Below are positions 45,495 through 54,177 of a stretch of DNA of 64,000 bases, one piece after another. Position numbers and translations under genes: made by a program. The DNA comes from Cellulomonas humilata. GTDB lineage: Bacteria > Actinomycetota > Actinomycetes > Actinomycetales > Cellulomonadaceae. The notes below the pieces were generated by a model. The model was not told where the DNA came from and ran no database searches. It worked only from the letters and a program-made list of their open reading frames with translations. Position 1 is the stretch's first letter, and each line of letters opens with the position of its first letter. Location: contig NZ_JABMCI010000060.1 of the NCBI RefSeq assembly GCF_013359775.1, positions 220,032 to 284,031 on the forward strand, given 5' to 3'.

Positions 45495-46469
45495 ATGAGA
45501 GACGTGGTGGTCATCGGTGGTGGCGCGGCGGGCCTGAGCGGGGCGGTGACCCTGGCGCGGGCGCGCCGGTCGGTGCTGGTGATCGACGCCGGCTCGCCCC
45601 GGAACGCGCCGGCCGACGGCGTGCACGGACTGCTCGGGCTGGAAGGCGTGCCGCCGCTCGACCTGCTGGAGCGCGGGCGGGCCGAGCTGGTGGGGTACGG
45701 CGGCGTGGTGCGGACCGGACGAGTGGTCTCGGCGGAGCGCGACGACGACGCGTTCGTCGTGACCCTGGACGACGGAACCTCCGAGCGGGCGCGACGCCTG
45801 CTGGTGGCCACCGGTCTCGTCGACGAGCTGCCCGAGATCCCCGGCCTGCGGGAGCGCTGGGGCCACGACGTCCTGCACTGCCCGTACTGCCACGGCTGGG
45901 AGGTCCGCGACCAGGCGATCGGGGTGCTCGGCACGTCGGCGCGCTCAGTGCACCAGGCGCTGCTGTTCCGGCAGTGGACGGACGACCTCGTCCTCTTCGT
46001 GAACACGTCGCCGGACCCGACCCCCGAGGAGGCCGAGCAGCTCGCCGCGCGCGGGATCCGCGTGGTGACCGGGGTCGTCGACGAGGTCCTCTCGACCGAC
46101 GGGCGGCTCAGCGGCGTGCGGCTGGTGTCGGGCGAGGTCGTCGCGCGGTCCGCGCTGACCGTCATGCCGCGGTTCGTCGCGCGGCTGGACGGGCTCGCCG
46201 GTCTCGGGCTGGTCGCCGTGCCGCACGAGATGGGCGTCGGTGAGCACGCCGCGTCGGACCTCATGGGGGCGTCGAGCGTCCCGGGCGTGTGGGTGGCCGG
46301 CAACGCGACCGACCTGATGGCCCAGGTGACGGGCGCGATGGCCGCCGGCACCCGCGCGGCCGCGGCGTTGAACATGGACCTGATCGCGGAGGACACCGCG
46401 CTCGCGGTCGCGGACCTGCACAGGCACAGGGAGGGTCACGTCCAGGCGATCCACAGCCCCGGTCGGTGA
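45495..46469 (+). CDS. NAD(P)/FAD-dependent oxidoreductase, thioredoxin-reductase-like
   Basis: A 324-residue flavoprotein of the thioredoxin reductase fold. The FAD loop VVVIGGGAAGLSGAVTLARA is at the N-terminus, the redox-active CPYC is in VLHCPYCHGWEV near residue 130, and ATGLVDELPEIPG plus the C-terminal GVWVAGNATDLMAQV are flavin-binding signatures. The expected NAD(P) motif GxGxxA is degenerate (IGVLGTSARSV), as in the group annotated as thioredoxin reductase-like or DTNB-reducing oxidoreductases. It might be a disulfide or small-molecule reductase. ATG 45495 has no strong ribosome binding site. Confidence 0.87.
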   Translation: MRDVVVIGGGAAGLSGAVTLARARRSVLVIDAGSPRNAPADGVHGLLGLEGVPPLDLLERGRAELVGYGGVVRTGRVVSAERDDDAFVVTLDDGTSERARRLLVATGLVDELPEIPGLRERWGHDVLHCPYCHGWEVRDQAIGVLGTSARSVHQALLFRQWTDDLVLFVNTSPDPTPEEAEQLAARGIRVVTGVVDEVLSTDGRLSGVRLVSGEVVARSALTVMPRFVARLDGLAGLGLVAVPHEMGVGEHAASDLMGASSVPGVWVAGNATDLMAQVTGAMAAGTRAAAALNMDLIAEDTALAVADLHRHREGHVQAIHSPGR

Positions 46470-46518
46470 AGTGGTGTCGAGCACGCATCGCGTGACCGAC
46501 AGAGCCCGGAGGCCAGCC

Positions 46519-46845
46519 ATGAGCCCGCACACAACCGCAGCGCACGACCCGTGGTTGACCGCGAACGTCCGGCCCGCGGGGTCGTTCGGCCGTGCGGACG
46601 TCGGCCGGCTCCGCGCCTTGCTGGGCGCGCTGTCGGCGTCGGCGTCGCTGGTGGTGCTGGACCTCGCGGCCGTGAGCCTGCGCAGCGGGCAGGCGGCCGA
46701 CGTGATCGACGAGGCGGGCTGGGAGCTGGAGCGCCGCGGCGGCTGCCTGCTGTGCATCAACGCCGACGACGACGTGCGGGCCCGGCTGGTCGGCTGCCTG
46801 CACGCGGTCGTCGTCGGCCCGGGGGAGCCCACGCCGGCGCTGTGA
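46519..46845 (+). CDS. STAS-domain protein (anti-sigma factor antagonist-like)
   Basis: A 108-residue protein. ATG 46519 follows CGGAGG. The alternation of VVLDLAAVSLRSGQAADVIDEAGWELERRGGCLLCIN resembles the strand and helix around the phosphorylatable Ser of STAS domains; the Ser in SLRSGQ is a candidate. Without a kinase or anti-sigma gene nearby, its partner is unknown. The link to the preceding oxidoreductase gene (49-bp gap) may be only positional. Confidence 0.65.
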   Translation: MSPHTTAAHDPWLTANVRPAGSFGRADVGRLRALLGALSASASLVVLDLAAVSLRSGQAADVIDEAGWELERRGGCLLCINADDDVRARLVGCLHAVVVGPGEPTPAL

Positions 46846-46905
46846 GGGCGTCTGAGCAGCGGGACGACGCCCGGTGCACCGCCGCCGGTGACCTACCGTT
46901 GTGCG

Positions 46906-47853
46906 GTGAGCGACACCCCCGTCATCCCCGCGCCGTCGCGACCGGTTCCGGCCGTCGCGGACCGCCGGGGCGCGGTGGTCGCGGTCTGCCTCCTGGTCGC
47001 GGTGCTCTCGTTCGCCGGGGTGTTCGTGCTCTGGCGGGTGTTCGTCGAGACGCTGGCCGGTCAGCAGGTGGAGAACGCCGCGCTCCAGGGTGCTCTGTAC
47101 GGCCAGACGCAGCTGTGGCGGGTGGCCGAGCGGGTGCTCGACGTGGTGTCGGTCAGCGCCATCGCGGCCGTGCTCCTCGGCGCGATGCTCATCGCCGCGC
47201 TGCGCCGCCGCTGGTCCCTGGCCATCCAGGTGGCCGTCCTGATGATCGGCGCCAACCTCACCACCCGCGTGCTGAAGAACTGGGTCTTCTTCCGCCCCGA
47301 GCTCGGCGTGGAGGCCAGCTACGGCAACACCCTCCCCAGCGGGCACACCACCGCGGCCGCCTCGATCTCGGCGGCGCTGCTGCTGGTGGTGCCGCCGCGC
47401 GTCCGGCCGTGGGCGGCCGTGCTCGGCGTGGGCTACACGACCGCGACCGGAGTCTCGACGCTCATCGGTCAGTGGCACCGGCCGTCGGACGTGGTCGCGG
47501 CCGTGCTCGTGGTGCTGGCGTGGACCGCGATCGCCTGCGCGCTCGTCGCGCTGACGCCCGCGCGACCGTCGACGGCCACCGGCGCGCTCCGCCTCGCATC
47601 GGACCCGCCGCCGACCCCGGCCACGATGCGCGCGGTGCTCGCGGGGCTCGTCGTCGTGGGTGTCGCGGCGGGGGCGTCCGCCGTCGTCGCCCTGTCGCAC
47701 ACGTGGGACAACCGGGACGATCTCGAGGCCCGCGCCGAGCAGGTGACCGCGTATCTGGGCGGTGCCGCAGGCGCTCTGATGGCGTCGTGCCTGGCGTTCG
47801 CGGTCATGCTGGTGCTGCGGCAGGCCGCGGCATCGCGATTGCCGCGGGGTTGA
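46906..47853 (+). CDS. PAP2 superfamily membrane phosphatase
   Basis: A 315-residue multi-pass protein. GTG 46906 is taken as start. The three acid-phosphatase motifs are visible: KNWVFFRPEL, NTLPSGHTTAAAS and GQWHRPSDVVAAV with the catalytic His and Asp. The enzyme probably dephosphorylates a lipid phosphate such as undecaprenyl pyrophosphate or phosphatidic acid at the outer face of the membrane. The C-terminus has an extra hydrophobic hairpin followed by a basic tail. The topA gene is about 80 bp downstream. Confidence 0.85.
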   Translation: MSDTPVIPAPSRPVPAVADRRGAVVAVCLLVAVLSFAGVFVLWRVFVETLAGQQVENAALQGALYGQTQLWRVAERVLDVVSVSAIAAVLLGAMLIAALRRRWSLAIQVAVLMIGANLTTRVLKNWVFFRPELGVEASYGNTLPSGHTTAAASISAALLLVVPPRVRPWAAVLGVGYTTATGVSTLIGQWHRPSDVVAAVLVVLAWTAIACALVALTPARPSTATGALRLASDPPPTPATMRAVLAGLVVVGVAAGASAVVALSHTWDNRDDLEARAEQVTAYLGGAAGALMASCLAFAVMLVLRQAAASRLPRG

Positions 47854-47931
47854 CGGCACGCCGTAGAGTCCCCAGCGGTGCACGAGGAAGCGGGTCGTCC
47901 GGCCCGCGGAAGTCTGAGAAGGGCCTGACCG

Positions 47932-50652
47932 ATGTCTGCAGGGCGCAAGCTCGTGATCGTGGAGTCGCCTGCCAAGGCGCGCACGATCGCCGGGTACCTC
48001 GGCGAGGAGTACGACGTCGAGGCGAGCGTCGGGCACATCCGCGACCTCCCGCAGCCGTCGGAGCTGCCCGCGGACATGAAGAAGGGCCCGTTCGGCAAGT
48101 TCGCGGTCGATGTCGACAACGGTTTCGCGCCGTACTACGTGGTCGATGCGGACAAGCGGAAGAAGGTCAGCGAGCTCAAGAAGCTGCTGAAGGACTCCGA
48201 CGAGCTCTTCCTGGCCACCGATGAGGACCGCGAGGGCGAGGCCATCGCCTGGCACCTGCTCCAGGAGCTCAAGCCCAAGGTCCCGGTCAAGCGGATGGTG
48301 TTCCACGAGATCACCCGCGAGGCCATCCAGCGCGCGCTGGCCAACACCCGCGAGCTGGACGACCGGCTGGTCGACGCGCAGGAGACGCGGCGCATCCTCG
48401 ACCGCCTGTACGGGTACGAGGTCAGCCCCGTGCTGTGGCGCAAGGTCCGCCAGGGCCTCTCGGCCGGGCGCGTGCAGTCCGTGGCGACGCGGCTGGTGGT
48501 CGAGCGCGAGCGCGAGCGCATGGCGTTCGTCGCCGCCGACTACTGGGACGTGACGGGCACGTTCGCCGTCCAGGACAGCGCCGAGCCCTCGTTCAACGCG
48601 CGCCTCTCCTCGGTCGACGGGCAGCGGGTGGCCTCGGGCCGCGACTTCCTCGACACCGGCCAGCTGCGGGCGGCCGACGTCGCGCACCTCGACGAGGCGC
48701 GAGCGACCTCGCTGGTCGCCGGGCTGGTGGACGCGTCGTTCTCCGTCGCCTCGCTGGAGACCAAGCCGTACACGCGCCGACCGGCCGCGCCGTTCACCAC
48801 CTCGACCCTCCAGCAAGAGGCGTCGCGCAAGCTGCGGATGGCGTCCCGGGCGACCATGCGCACCGCGCAGGGGCTGTACGAGAACGGCTACATCACCTAC
48901 ATGCGTACGGACTCCTCGTCGCTGAGCACGCAGGCGATCGACGCCGCGCGCCGGCAGGCCTCGGAGCTCTACGGCGCCGAGTACGTGCCCGACGCGCCCC
49001 GCGTCTACACGGGCAAGGCGAAGGGCGCGCAGGAGGCCCACGAGGCCATCCGCCCCGCCGGTGACCACTTCCGGACCCCGGCGCAGGTGGCCAAGGAGCT
49101 GTCCGGCGACCAGTTCCGCCTGTACGAGCTGATCTGGAAGCGCACCGTCGCCTCGCAGATGGCCGACGCCCGCGGTCAGACCGCCTCGGTTCGCCTCGGC
49201 GCCACGGCGGCGGACGGCACCGACGTGCTGTTCTCCGCGTCGGGCACCGTCATCACGTTCCGCGGGTTCCTCGCGGCGTACGAGGAGGGTCGCGACGTCT
49301 CGCGGTACTCCGAGGACGCCGAGGCGCCGGCGGAGAAGGACGACGCCCGCCTGCCGAAGATGGCGGAGGGCGACCCGCTGTCCGCGTCGGACCTCACCGC
49401 CGACGGCCACCGCACGTCCCCGCCGCCGCGCTTCACGGAGGCCTCGCTGGTCAAGGCGCTCGAGGAGCGTGGGATCGGCCGGCCCTCCACCTACGCGGCG
49501 ACGATCTCCGTCATCCAGGACCGCGGCTACGTGACCGGCCGCGGTCAGGCCCTCGTGCCCTCGTGGCTGGCGTTCGCCGTGACGCGACTTCTGGAGGAGA
49601 ACTTCGACTGGCTGGTCGACTACGACTTCACCGCCGAGATGGAGGAGGACCTCGACGCCATCGCGGCGGGGGACAAGGACCGGGTGGCATGGCTGTCCCG
49701 GTTCTACTTCGGCGACGGGTCGGGCAACGAGGAGGGCGAGGGCCTGCGGGACCTCGTCGCCAACCTCGGTGACATCGACGCCCGCGAGGTCAACTCGATC
49801 CCGATCGGCGAGGGCATCGTCCTGCGCGTCGGCCGGTACGGGCCGTACCTCGAGGACTCTCTTGCGGAACCGGCTGAGGACGGCACCACCCGGCGCGCGT
49901 CGGTCCCCGAGGAGCTGGCACCCGACGAGCTCACCGTGGCCAAAGCCCGCGAGCTCCTGGAGACGCAGCCCGAGGGCGACCAGGTGCTCGGCACCGACCC
50001 CGTCGCCGGCACCCCGATCGTCGCCCGCAACGGCCGCTACGGCCCCTACGTGACCGAGATCCTGCCCGACCCGGAGATCGACACGTCCCTGTCGGCCGCC
50101 GCGCAGAAGCGCGCCCTCGCGGCTGCGCCGAAGCCGCGCACGGCGTCGCTGTTCAAGTCGATGTCGCTGCAGTCGGTGACCCTCGACGACGCCCTCATGC
50201 TCCTGTCGCTGCCCCGCGTGGTCGGCGTCGACCCCGAGTCCGGCACCGAGATCACCGCGCAGAACGGCCGCTACGGCCCGTACCTGAAGAAGGGCACGGA
50301 CTCGCGCACGCTGGCGTCGGAGGAGGCCCTCTTCTCGACGACGCTCGACGAGGCGCTGGCCATCTACGCGCAGCCCAAGCGCGGCCGCGGCGCCACGTCG
50401 GCGCCGCCCCTGCGTGAGCTGGGCGACGATCCGACGTCCGAGAAGCCGATCACCGTCAAGGAGGGGCGCTTCGGCGCCTACGTCACCGACGGGGTCACCA
50501 ACCGGACCCTCCCGCGGGACCTCACGCCCGAGTCGATCACGCGCGAGCAGGCCATCGAGCTGCTCGTGGAGAAGCGCGCGTCAGCCCCCGCGAAGAAGAA
50601 GGCACCCGCCAAGCGCGCACCGGCCAAGAGCAAGGCCGCCGCGAAGAAGTAG
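47932..50652 (+). CDS. topA: DNA topoisomerase I (type IA)
   Basis: A 906-residue enzyme that relaxes negative supercoils by single-strand passage. The Toprim domain begins with KLVIVESPAKARTIAGYL; EDREGEAIAWHL carries the acidic metal ligands, and the catalytic Tyr323 is in GYITYMRTDSSS. The C-terminus has several topoisomerase C-terminal repeats with NGRYGPYV-type units (residues about 630-880) and ends with a Lys/Ala-rich tail, as is usual in actinobacteria where the zinc fingers are absent. It is followed after the hemerythrin and dehydrogenase genes by tmk and holB, an arrangement conserved in actinobacteria. Confidence 0.97.
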   Translation: MSAGRKLVIVESPAKARTIAGYLGEEYDVEASVGHIRDLPQPSELPADMKKGPFGKFAVDVDNGFAPYYVVDADKRKKVSELKKLLKDSDELFLATDEDREGEAIAWHLLQELKPKVPVKRMVFHEITREAIQRALANTRELDDRLVDAQETRRILDRLYGYEVSPVLWRKVRQGLSAGRVQSVATRLVVERERERMAFVAADYWDVTGTFAVQDSAEPSFNARLSSVDGQRVASGRDFLDTGQLRAADVAHLDEARATSLVAGLVDASFSVASLETKPYTRRPAAPFTTSTLQQEASRKLRMASRATMRTAQGLYENGYITYMRTDSSSLSTQAIDAARRQASELYGAEYVPDAPRVYTGKAKGAQEAHEAIRPAGDHFRTPAQVAKELSGDQFRLYELIWKRTVASQMADARGQTASVRLGATAADGTDVLFSASGTVITFRGFLAAYEEGRDVSRYSEDAEAPAEKDDARLPKMAEGDPLSASDLTADGHRTSPPPRFTEASLVKALEERGIGRPSTYAATISVIQDRGYVTGRGQALVPSWLAFAVTRLLEENFDWLVDYDFTAEMEEDLDAIAAGDKDRVAWLSRFYFGDGSGNEEGEGLRDLVANLGDIDAREVNSIPIGEGIVLRVGRYGPYLEDSLAEPAEDGTTRRASVPEELAPDELTVAKARELLETQPEGDQVLGTDPVAGTPIVARNGRYGPYVTEILPDPEIDTSLSAAAQKRALAAAPKPRTASLFKSMSLQSVTLDDALMLLSLPRVVGVDPESGTEITAQNGRYGPYLKKGTDSRTLASEEALFSTTLDEALAIYAQPKRGRGATSAPPLRELGDDPTSEKPITVKEGRFGAYVTDGVTNRTLPRDLTPESITREQAIELLVEKRASAPAKKKAPAKRAPAKSKAAAKK

Positions 50653-50687
50653 CCGCACACCCGTTGCTGTGCGCGACGGGCTCGTGG

Positions 50688-51155
50688 CTAGACGTCGCGG
50701 CCGAACAGCTGCGCGGCGCTGAGCGTCGGGTCGGCGAGGCCGTCCAGCGCCGCGACGATCGCACGCTCCTCCCAGCGGAAGTGCGACTCGAGGATGGCGG
50801 CGAGCCCGTCGATCTCGCCGCGCGCCCGTGCCGGGTCGCCGTCCGCCGTCCGCAGCGCGTCGTCGATCCGCTGCAGGATCCCCGCGACCATGAGGTGGTC
50901 CCTCTCGAGACCCTCGAGCGTGTCCCGTAGCTCGGGGTACTGCGCGGCCAGCGCCGGGAACGCGGTGCGGTCCTCGCCGGTGTGGTGTCGGCCGACCGCG
51001 CTGCAGAACGCCATGCAGTGGGCGCCCAGCTCTCGCGTCAGCTCGGAGGTCTCGTCGAGCCCGTCGAGGAGCCGGTCGAGCTCGTCCCGCAGCCGGTCGT
51101 GCACCTCGACGAGCTGCTGCCCCCACGCGACGAGACGAGCAGGGACGTCTGACAC
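50688..51155 (-). CDS. Hemerythrin HHE-domain protein
   Basis: A 155-residue helical protein. GTG 51155 is chosen. The pattern of ligands for a di-iron centre is visible: H in VEVHDRLRDEL, H in AVGRHHTGEDRTAF and ED nearby, H in LERDHLMVAG, then the last H/E in ESHFRWEERAI. HHE proteins bind O2, NO or iron; the function here cannot be narrowed. It is inserted, in opposite direction, between topA and the downstream genes. Confidence 0.85.
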   Translation of the reverse strand: MSDVPARLVAWGQQLVEVHDRLRDELDRLLDGLDETSELTRELGAHCMAFCSAVGRHHTGEDRTAFPALAAQYPELRDTLEGLERDHLMVAGILQRIDDALRTADGDPARARGEIDGLAAILESHFRWEERAIVAALDGLADPTLSAAQLFGRDV

Positions 51156-51289
51156 GCCCCCAGCCAACTACGCCGAGGGCGACGCCCGCAACGCGAGACG
51201 GGCACGCGCACGCCGACTCGAACCAGGTGGACTGCGCCGCCCGGAAGCTCGGCAGGGCGGGCACCGAACACCGCGCTAGGTTGTGGCCC

Positions 51290-52297
51290 ATGGCTGACCG
51301 CGCACAGGACCCTCGTACCGCTCCGCCGATCCGCTGGGGGATCCTCGGCGCCGGCAACATCGCCGCGACGTTCGCGGCGGCCGTGAACGCGCACACCCGC
51401 GCGCAGCTGGTCGCGGTCGGCTCGCGCAACAAGGACCGCGCGGAGCGGTTCGCCACCGCGCACCACATCCCGACGACGCACGTGGGCTACCGCGAGCTGG
51501 TCGAGGACACGCAGGTGGACGCCGTCTACATCGCGACCCCGCACTCCGAGCACAAGGAGCAGGCGCTCCTGGCCATCAAGGCCGGCAAGCACGTGCTCGT
51601 CGAGAAGGCGTTCACGCGCAACGCCGGGGAGGCCGAGGAGGTCTTCGCCGCCGCGCGCGCCGCCGGGGTGTTCGTCATGGAGGCGATGTGGACGCGGTTC
51701 CTGCCCCACGTCTACGCGCTGCACCAGGTGATCGACGCCGGGGAGATCGGCGAGGTCATCAACCTGACGGCCGACCACGGCCAGGCGTTCACGTTCGACC
51801 CGAAGAGTCGGCTGTTCGACCCCGCGCTGGCCGGCGGTGCCCTGCTGGACCTGGGCGTCTACCCGGTCTCGTTCGCGCACGACTTCCTCGGGGTGCCCGA
51901 CGCCGTGCAGGCGGTCGGCCAGCTGACCACGACGGGCGTCGACGGCCAGATCTCGATGGTCCTGTCCTACGGCGACCGGGCGCAGGCCACCCTGTCGACG
52001 ACGATGTGGGCCAAGACGCCGACGATGGCGCTCATCTCGGGGACCGAGGGCAACATCGTCGTCAAGGGCAGCTTCTACGCGCCGACCTCGTTCCACGTGC
52101 GGCGCCTCGACGGCCGGGTCTGGGACTTCGACCAGCCGGGCACCAAGGGCCTGCAGTACGAGGCTGCGGAGGTGGCCCGTCGGGTGGCCGAGGGTGCCAC
52201 GCAGAGCCCGCGGATGACGTGGGACAACACCCTCGAGGTGCTGCGGACCATGGACACGGTTCGCTCGCTGATCGGCGTCACCTACCCGGGCGAGTGA
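51290..52297 (+). CDS. Gfo/Idh/MocA family oxidoreductase
   Basis: A 335-residue NAD(P)-dependent dehydrogenase. Rossmann motif GILGAGNIAATFAAAV at residues 18-33, VYIATPHSEHKEQALLAIKAGKHVLVEKAFT with the catalytic-loop Lys, and the C-terminal domain with GALLDLGVYPVSFAHDFLG. The family oxidises sugars, inositols or aldoses. A sugar substrate is plausible in this carbohydrate-utilising genome, but nothing nearby identifies it. It precedes tmk by 28 bp and may be co-transcribed. Confidence 0.92.
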   Translation: MADRAQDPRTAPPIRWGILGAGNIAATFAAAVNAHTRAQLVAVGSRNKDRAERFATAHHIPTTHVGYRELVEDTQVDAVYIATPHSEHKEQALLAIKAGKHVLVEKAFTRNAGEAEEVFAAARAAGVFVMEAMWTRFLPHVYALHQVIDAGEIGEVINLTADHGQAFTFDPKSRLFDPALAGGALLDLGVYPVSFAHDFLGVPDAVQAVGQLTTTGVDGQISMVLSYGDRAQATLSTTMWAKTPTMALISGTEGNIVVKGSFYAPTSFHVRRLDGRVWDFDQPGTKGLQYEAAEVARRVAEGATQSPRMTWDNTLEVLRTMDTVRSLIGVTYPGE

Positions 52298-52325
52298 TGT
52301 CTGCCCCGGCGGCTACCCTGGCGCA

Positions 52326-52952
52326 GTGACACCTCCCGCCGGCCTCTTCCTCTCCTTCGAGGGCGGTGACGGCGCGGGGAAGTCGACGCAGGCGCGCCTC
52401 CTGGGCGAGTGGCTGACCGGCCTGGGCCACGAGGTCGTGCTCACGCGGGAGCCCGGCGGCACCGAGCTGGGCGTCCTGCTGCGGGACGCGGTCCTGCACG
52501 GCGACCACGTCGACGCCCGCACCGAGGCGCTCCTGTACGCCACCGACCGCGCGCACCACGTGGCCTCGCTGGTCCGTCCGGCCCTGGCCCGCGGCGCGGT
52601 CGTCGTCACCGACCGGTACCTCGACTCGTCGGTGGCCTACCAGGGCAGCGGCCGGGACCTGGGGGCCGACGAGGTCGAGCGACTCTCCCTGTGGGCCGTC
52701 GACGGGTTGCTCCCGGCGCTCACCGTGCTGCTGGACCTCGACCCGGTGGCCGGCAAGGCGCGGCTGACGGGGGACCCGGACCGCCTCGAGCGCGCCGGCG
52801 ACGAGTTCCACCGCCGCACGCGGGAGGCGTTCCTCGGCCGGGCCACGGCAGAACCCGGCCGTTGGCTCGTGCTGGACGCGACGAGGCCGGTCGACGAGCT
52901 GGCCGACGCGATCCGCGAGCGCGTGGCGCCGCTGCTCGGGGTCGTGCCGTGA
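52326..52952 (+). CDS. tmk: Thymidylate kinase
   Basis: A 208-residue kinase phosphorylating dTMP to dTDP. GTG start at 52326. The P-loop FEGGDGAGKST is near residue 10, TREPGGTELG follows, the DR motif is in VVTDRYLDSSVAYQG, and the LID region lies near residue 145 (GDPDRLERAGDEFHRR). The stop overlaps the holB start as GTGA, so the two genes are coupled. Confidence 0.96.
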   Translation: MTPPAGLFLSFEGGDGAGKSTQARLLGEWLTGLGHEVVLTREPGGTELGVLLRDAVLHGDHVDARTEALLYATDRAHHVASLVRPALARGAVVVTDRYLDSSVAYQGSGRDLGADEVERLSLWAVDGLLPALTVLLDLDPVAGKARLTGDPDRLERAGDEFHRRTREAFLGRATAEPGRWLVLDATRPVDELADAIRERVAPLLGVVP

Positions 52953-54088
52953 CCAGCGTCTGGGACGACGTCGTCGGCCAGGAGCCCGCGGTGGAGGTGC
53001 TGCGGCACGCCGTCGAGGACCCGGCGGCCATGACGCACGCGTGGCTGCTGACCGGGCCCCCCGGCTCGGGACGGTCCAACGCGGCGCGCGCGTTCGCGGC
53101 GGCATTGCAGTGCGCGACCGGCGGCTGCGGCGTCTGCCACGACTGCACCACCACCCTGCGCGGGCTGCACCCGGACGTCACGGTCGTCGCCACCGAGGGT
53201 GTGTTCATCCGCGCGGAGACGGCCCGTCCGCTGGTGGAGCTCGCCCAGCGGTCGCCGTCGCAGGGGCGGCACCGGGTCATCATCATCGAGGACGCGGACC
53301 GGCTCAACGACACCAGCGGCAACTCCCTCCTCAAGGCCATCGAGGAGCCCGCCGGCCGCACCGTCTGGGTGCTGTGCGCGCCGAGCCCGCAGGACGTGCT
53401 GGTCACCATCCGGTCCCGGAGCCGGTCCGTGGCGCTGCGGGTGCCGCCGGTCGATGCCGTCGCGGCCCTGCTGGTCTCCCGCGACGGGATCGACCCAGCC
53501 GTCGCCGCGGTGGCCGCCCGCGCGGCGCAGAGCCACGTGGGGATCGCCCGTCGGCTGGCCCGGGACCCCGAGGCCCGCGCGCGCCGGTCCGCGGTGCTGG
53601 GCATCGCGGCGAAGATCCGCGGGGTCGGCGACGCGGTCATGGCGGCCGGTGAGCTCGTCGAGACCGCGCAGGCCGACGCCAAGGCCGCCACCGAGCAGCG
53701 AGACGCCGAGGAGAAGGCGGAGCTGCTCCGATCCATGGGCGCCGAGGGCGCAGCCACCCTGCCGCCCTCCTTGCGCACGCAGGTGCGGCAGCTGGAGGAG
53801 GACCAGAAGCGGCGGGCCACCCGGGCGCAGCGCGACGTCCTGGACCGCGCGATGGTCGACCTGCTCTCGCTCTACCGGGACGTGCTCGTGGTGCAGCTGG
53901 GCGCCGGCGTCGAGCTGGTGAACGTCGAGCACGAGGAGTCCGTCCGCGCGCTGGCGGAGGCCAGCACACCCGAGCAGACGCTGCGCCGGATGGACGCCGT
54001 GGGCCAGGCGCGCACCCGTCTCGCCGGGAACGTGGCGCCGCTGCTGGCGGTCGAGGCCATGGCCGTGGCGCTGCGCCCGCAGGGGTGA
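52949..54088 (+). CDS. holB: DNA polymerase III subunit delta'
   Basis: A 379-residue clamp-loader subunit. GTG start at 52949 overlaps the tmk stop. The P-loop is degenerate: GPPGSGRSNAAR has Arg in place of Lys, as in delta' subunits that no longer hydrolyse ATP. A four-cysteine zinc motif (C-ATGG-C-GV-C-HD-C) is near residues 51-62, and IIIEDADRLNDTSGNSLLKAIEEP is the conserved AAA+ segment. The C-terminal collar domain is longer than in E. coli and contains a basic, helical insert (ATEQRDAEEKAELLRSMGA). Confidence 0.95.
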   Translation: MTSVWDDVVGQEPAVEVLRHAVEDPAAMTHAWLLTGPPGSGRSNAARAFAAALQCATGGCGVCHDCTTTLRGLHPDVTVVATEGVFIRAETARPLVELAQRSPSQGRHRVIIIEDADRLNDTSGNSLLKAIEEPAGRTVWVLCAPSPQDVLVTIRSRSRSVALRVPPVDAVAALLVSRDGIDPAVAAVAARAAQSHVGIARRLARDPEARARRSAVLGIAAKIRGVGDAVMAAGELVETAQADAKAATEQRDAEEKAELLRSMGAEGAATLPPSLRTQVRQLEEDQKRRATRAQRDVLDRAMVDLLSLYRDVLVVQLGAGVELVNVEHEESVRALAEASTPEQTLRRMDAVGQARTRLAGNVAPLLAVEAMAVALRPQG

Positions 54089-54177
54089 CGGGCGCCGGTT
54101 GTGCAGATCGGGTGACGGCTGTGTCCGCTGGGACCAACGAGGGCCGGGGGCTCAGGATCGGCAGCTACCGTGTTCGC

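Noticed and set aside
52949..54088. Inactivated clamp-loader gene because of the missing P-loop lysine
   Set aside because: Delta' subunits naturally carry degenerate P-loops, and the rest of the gene is intact and coupled to tmk.
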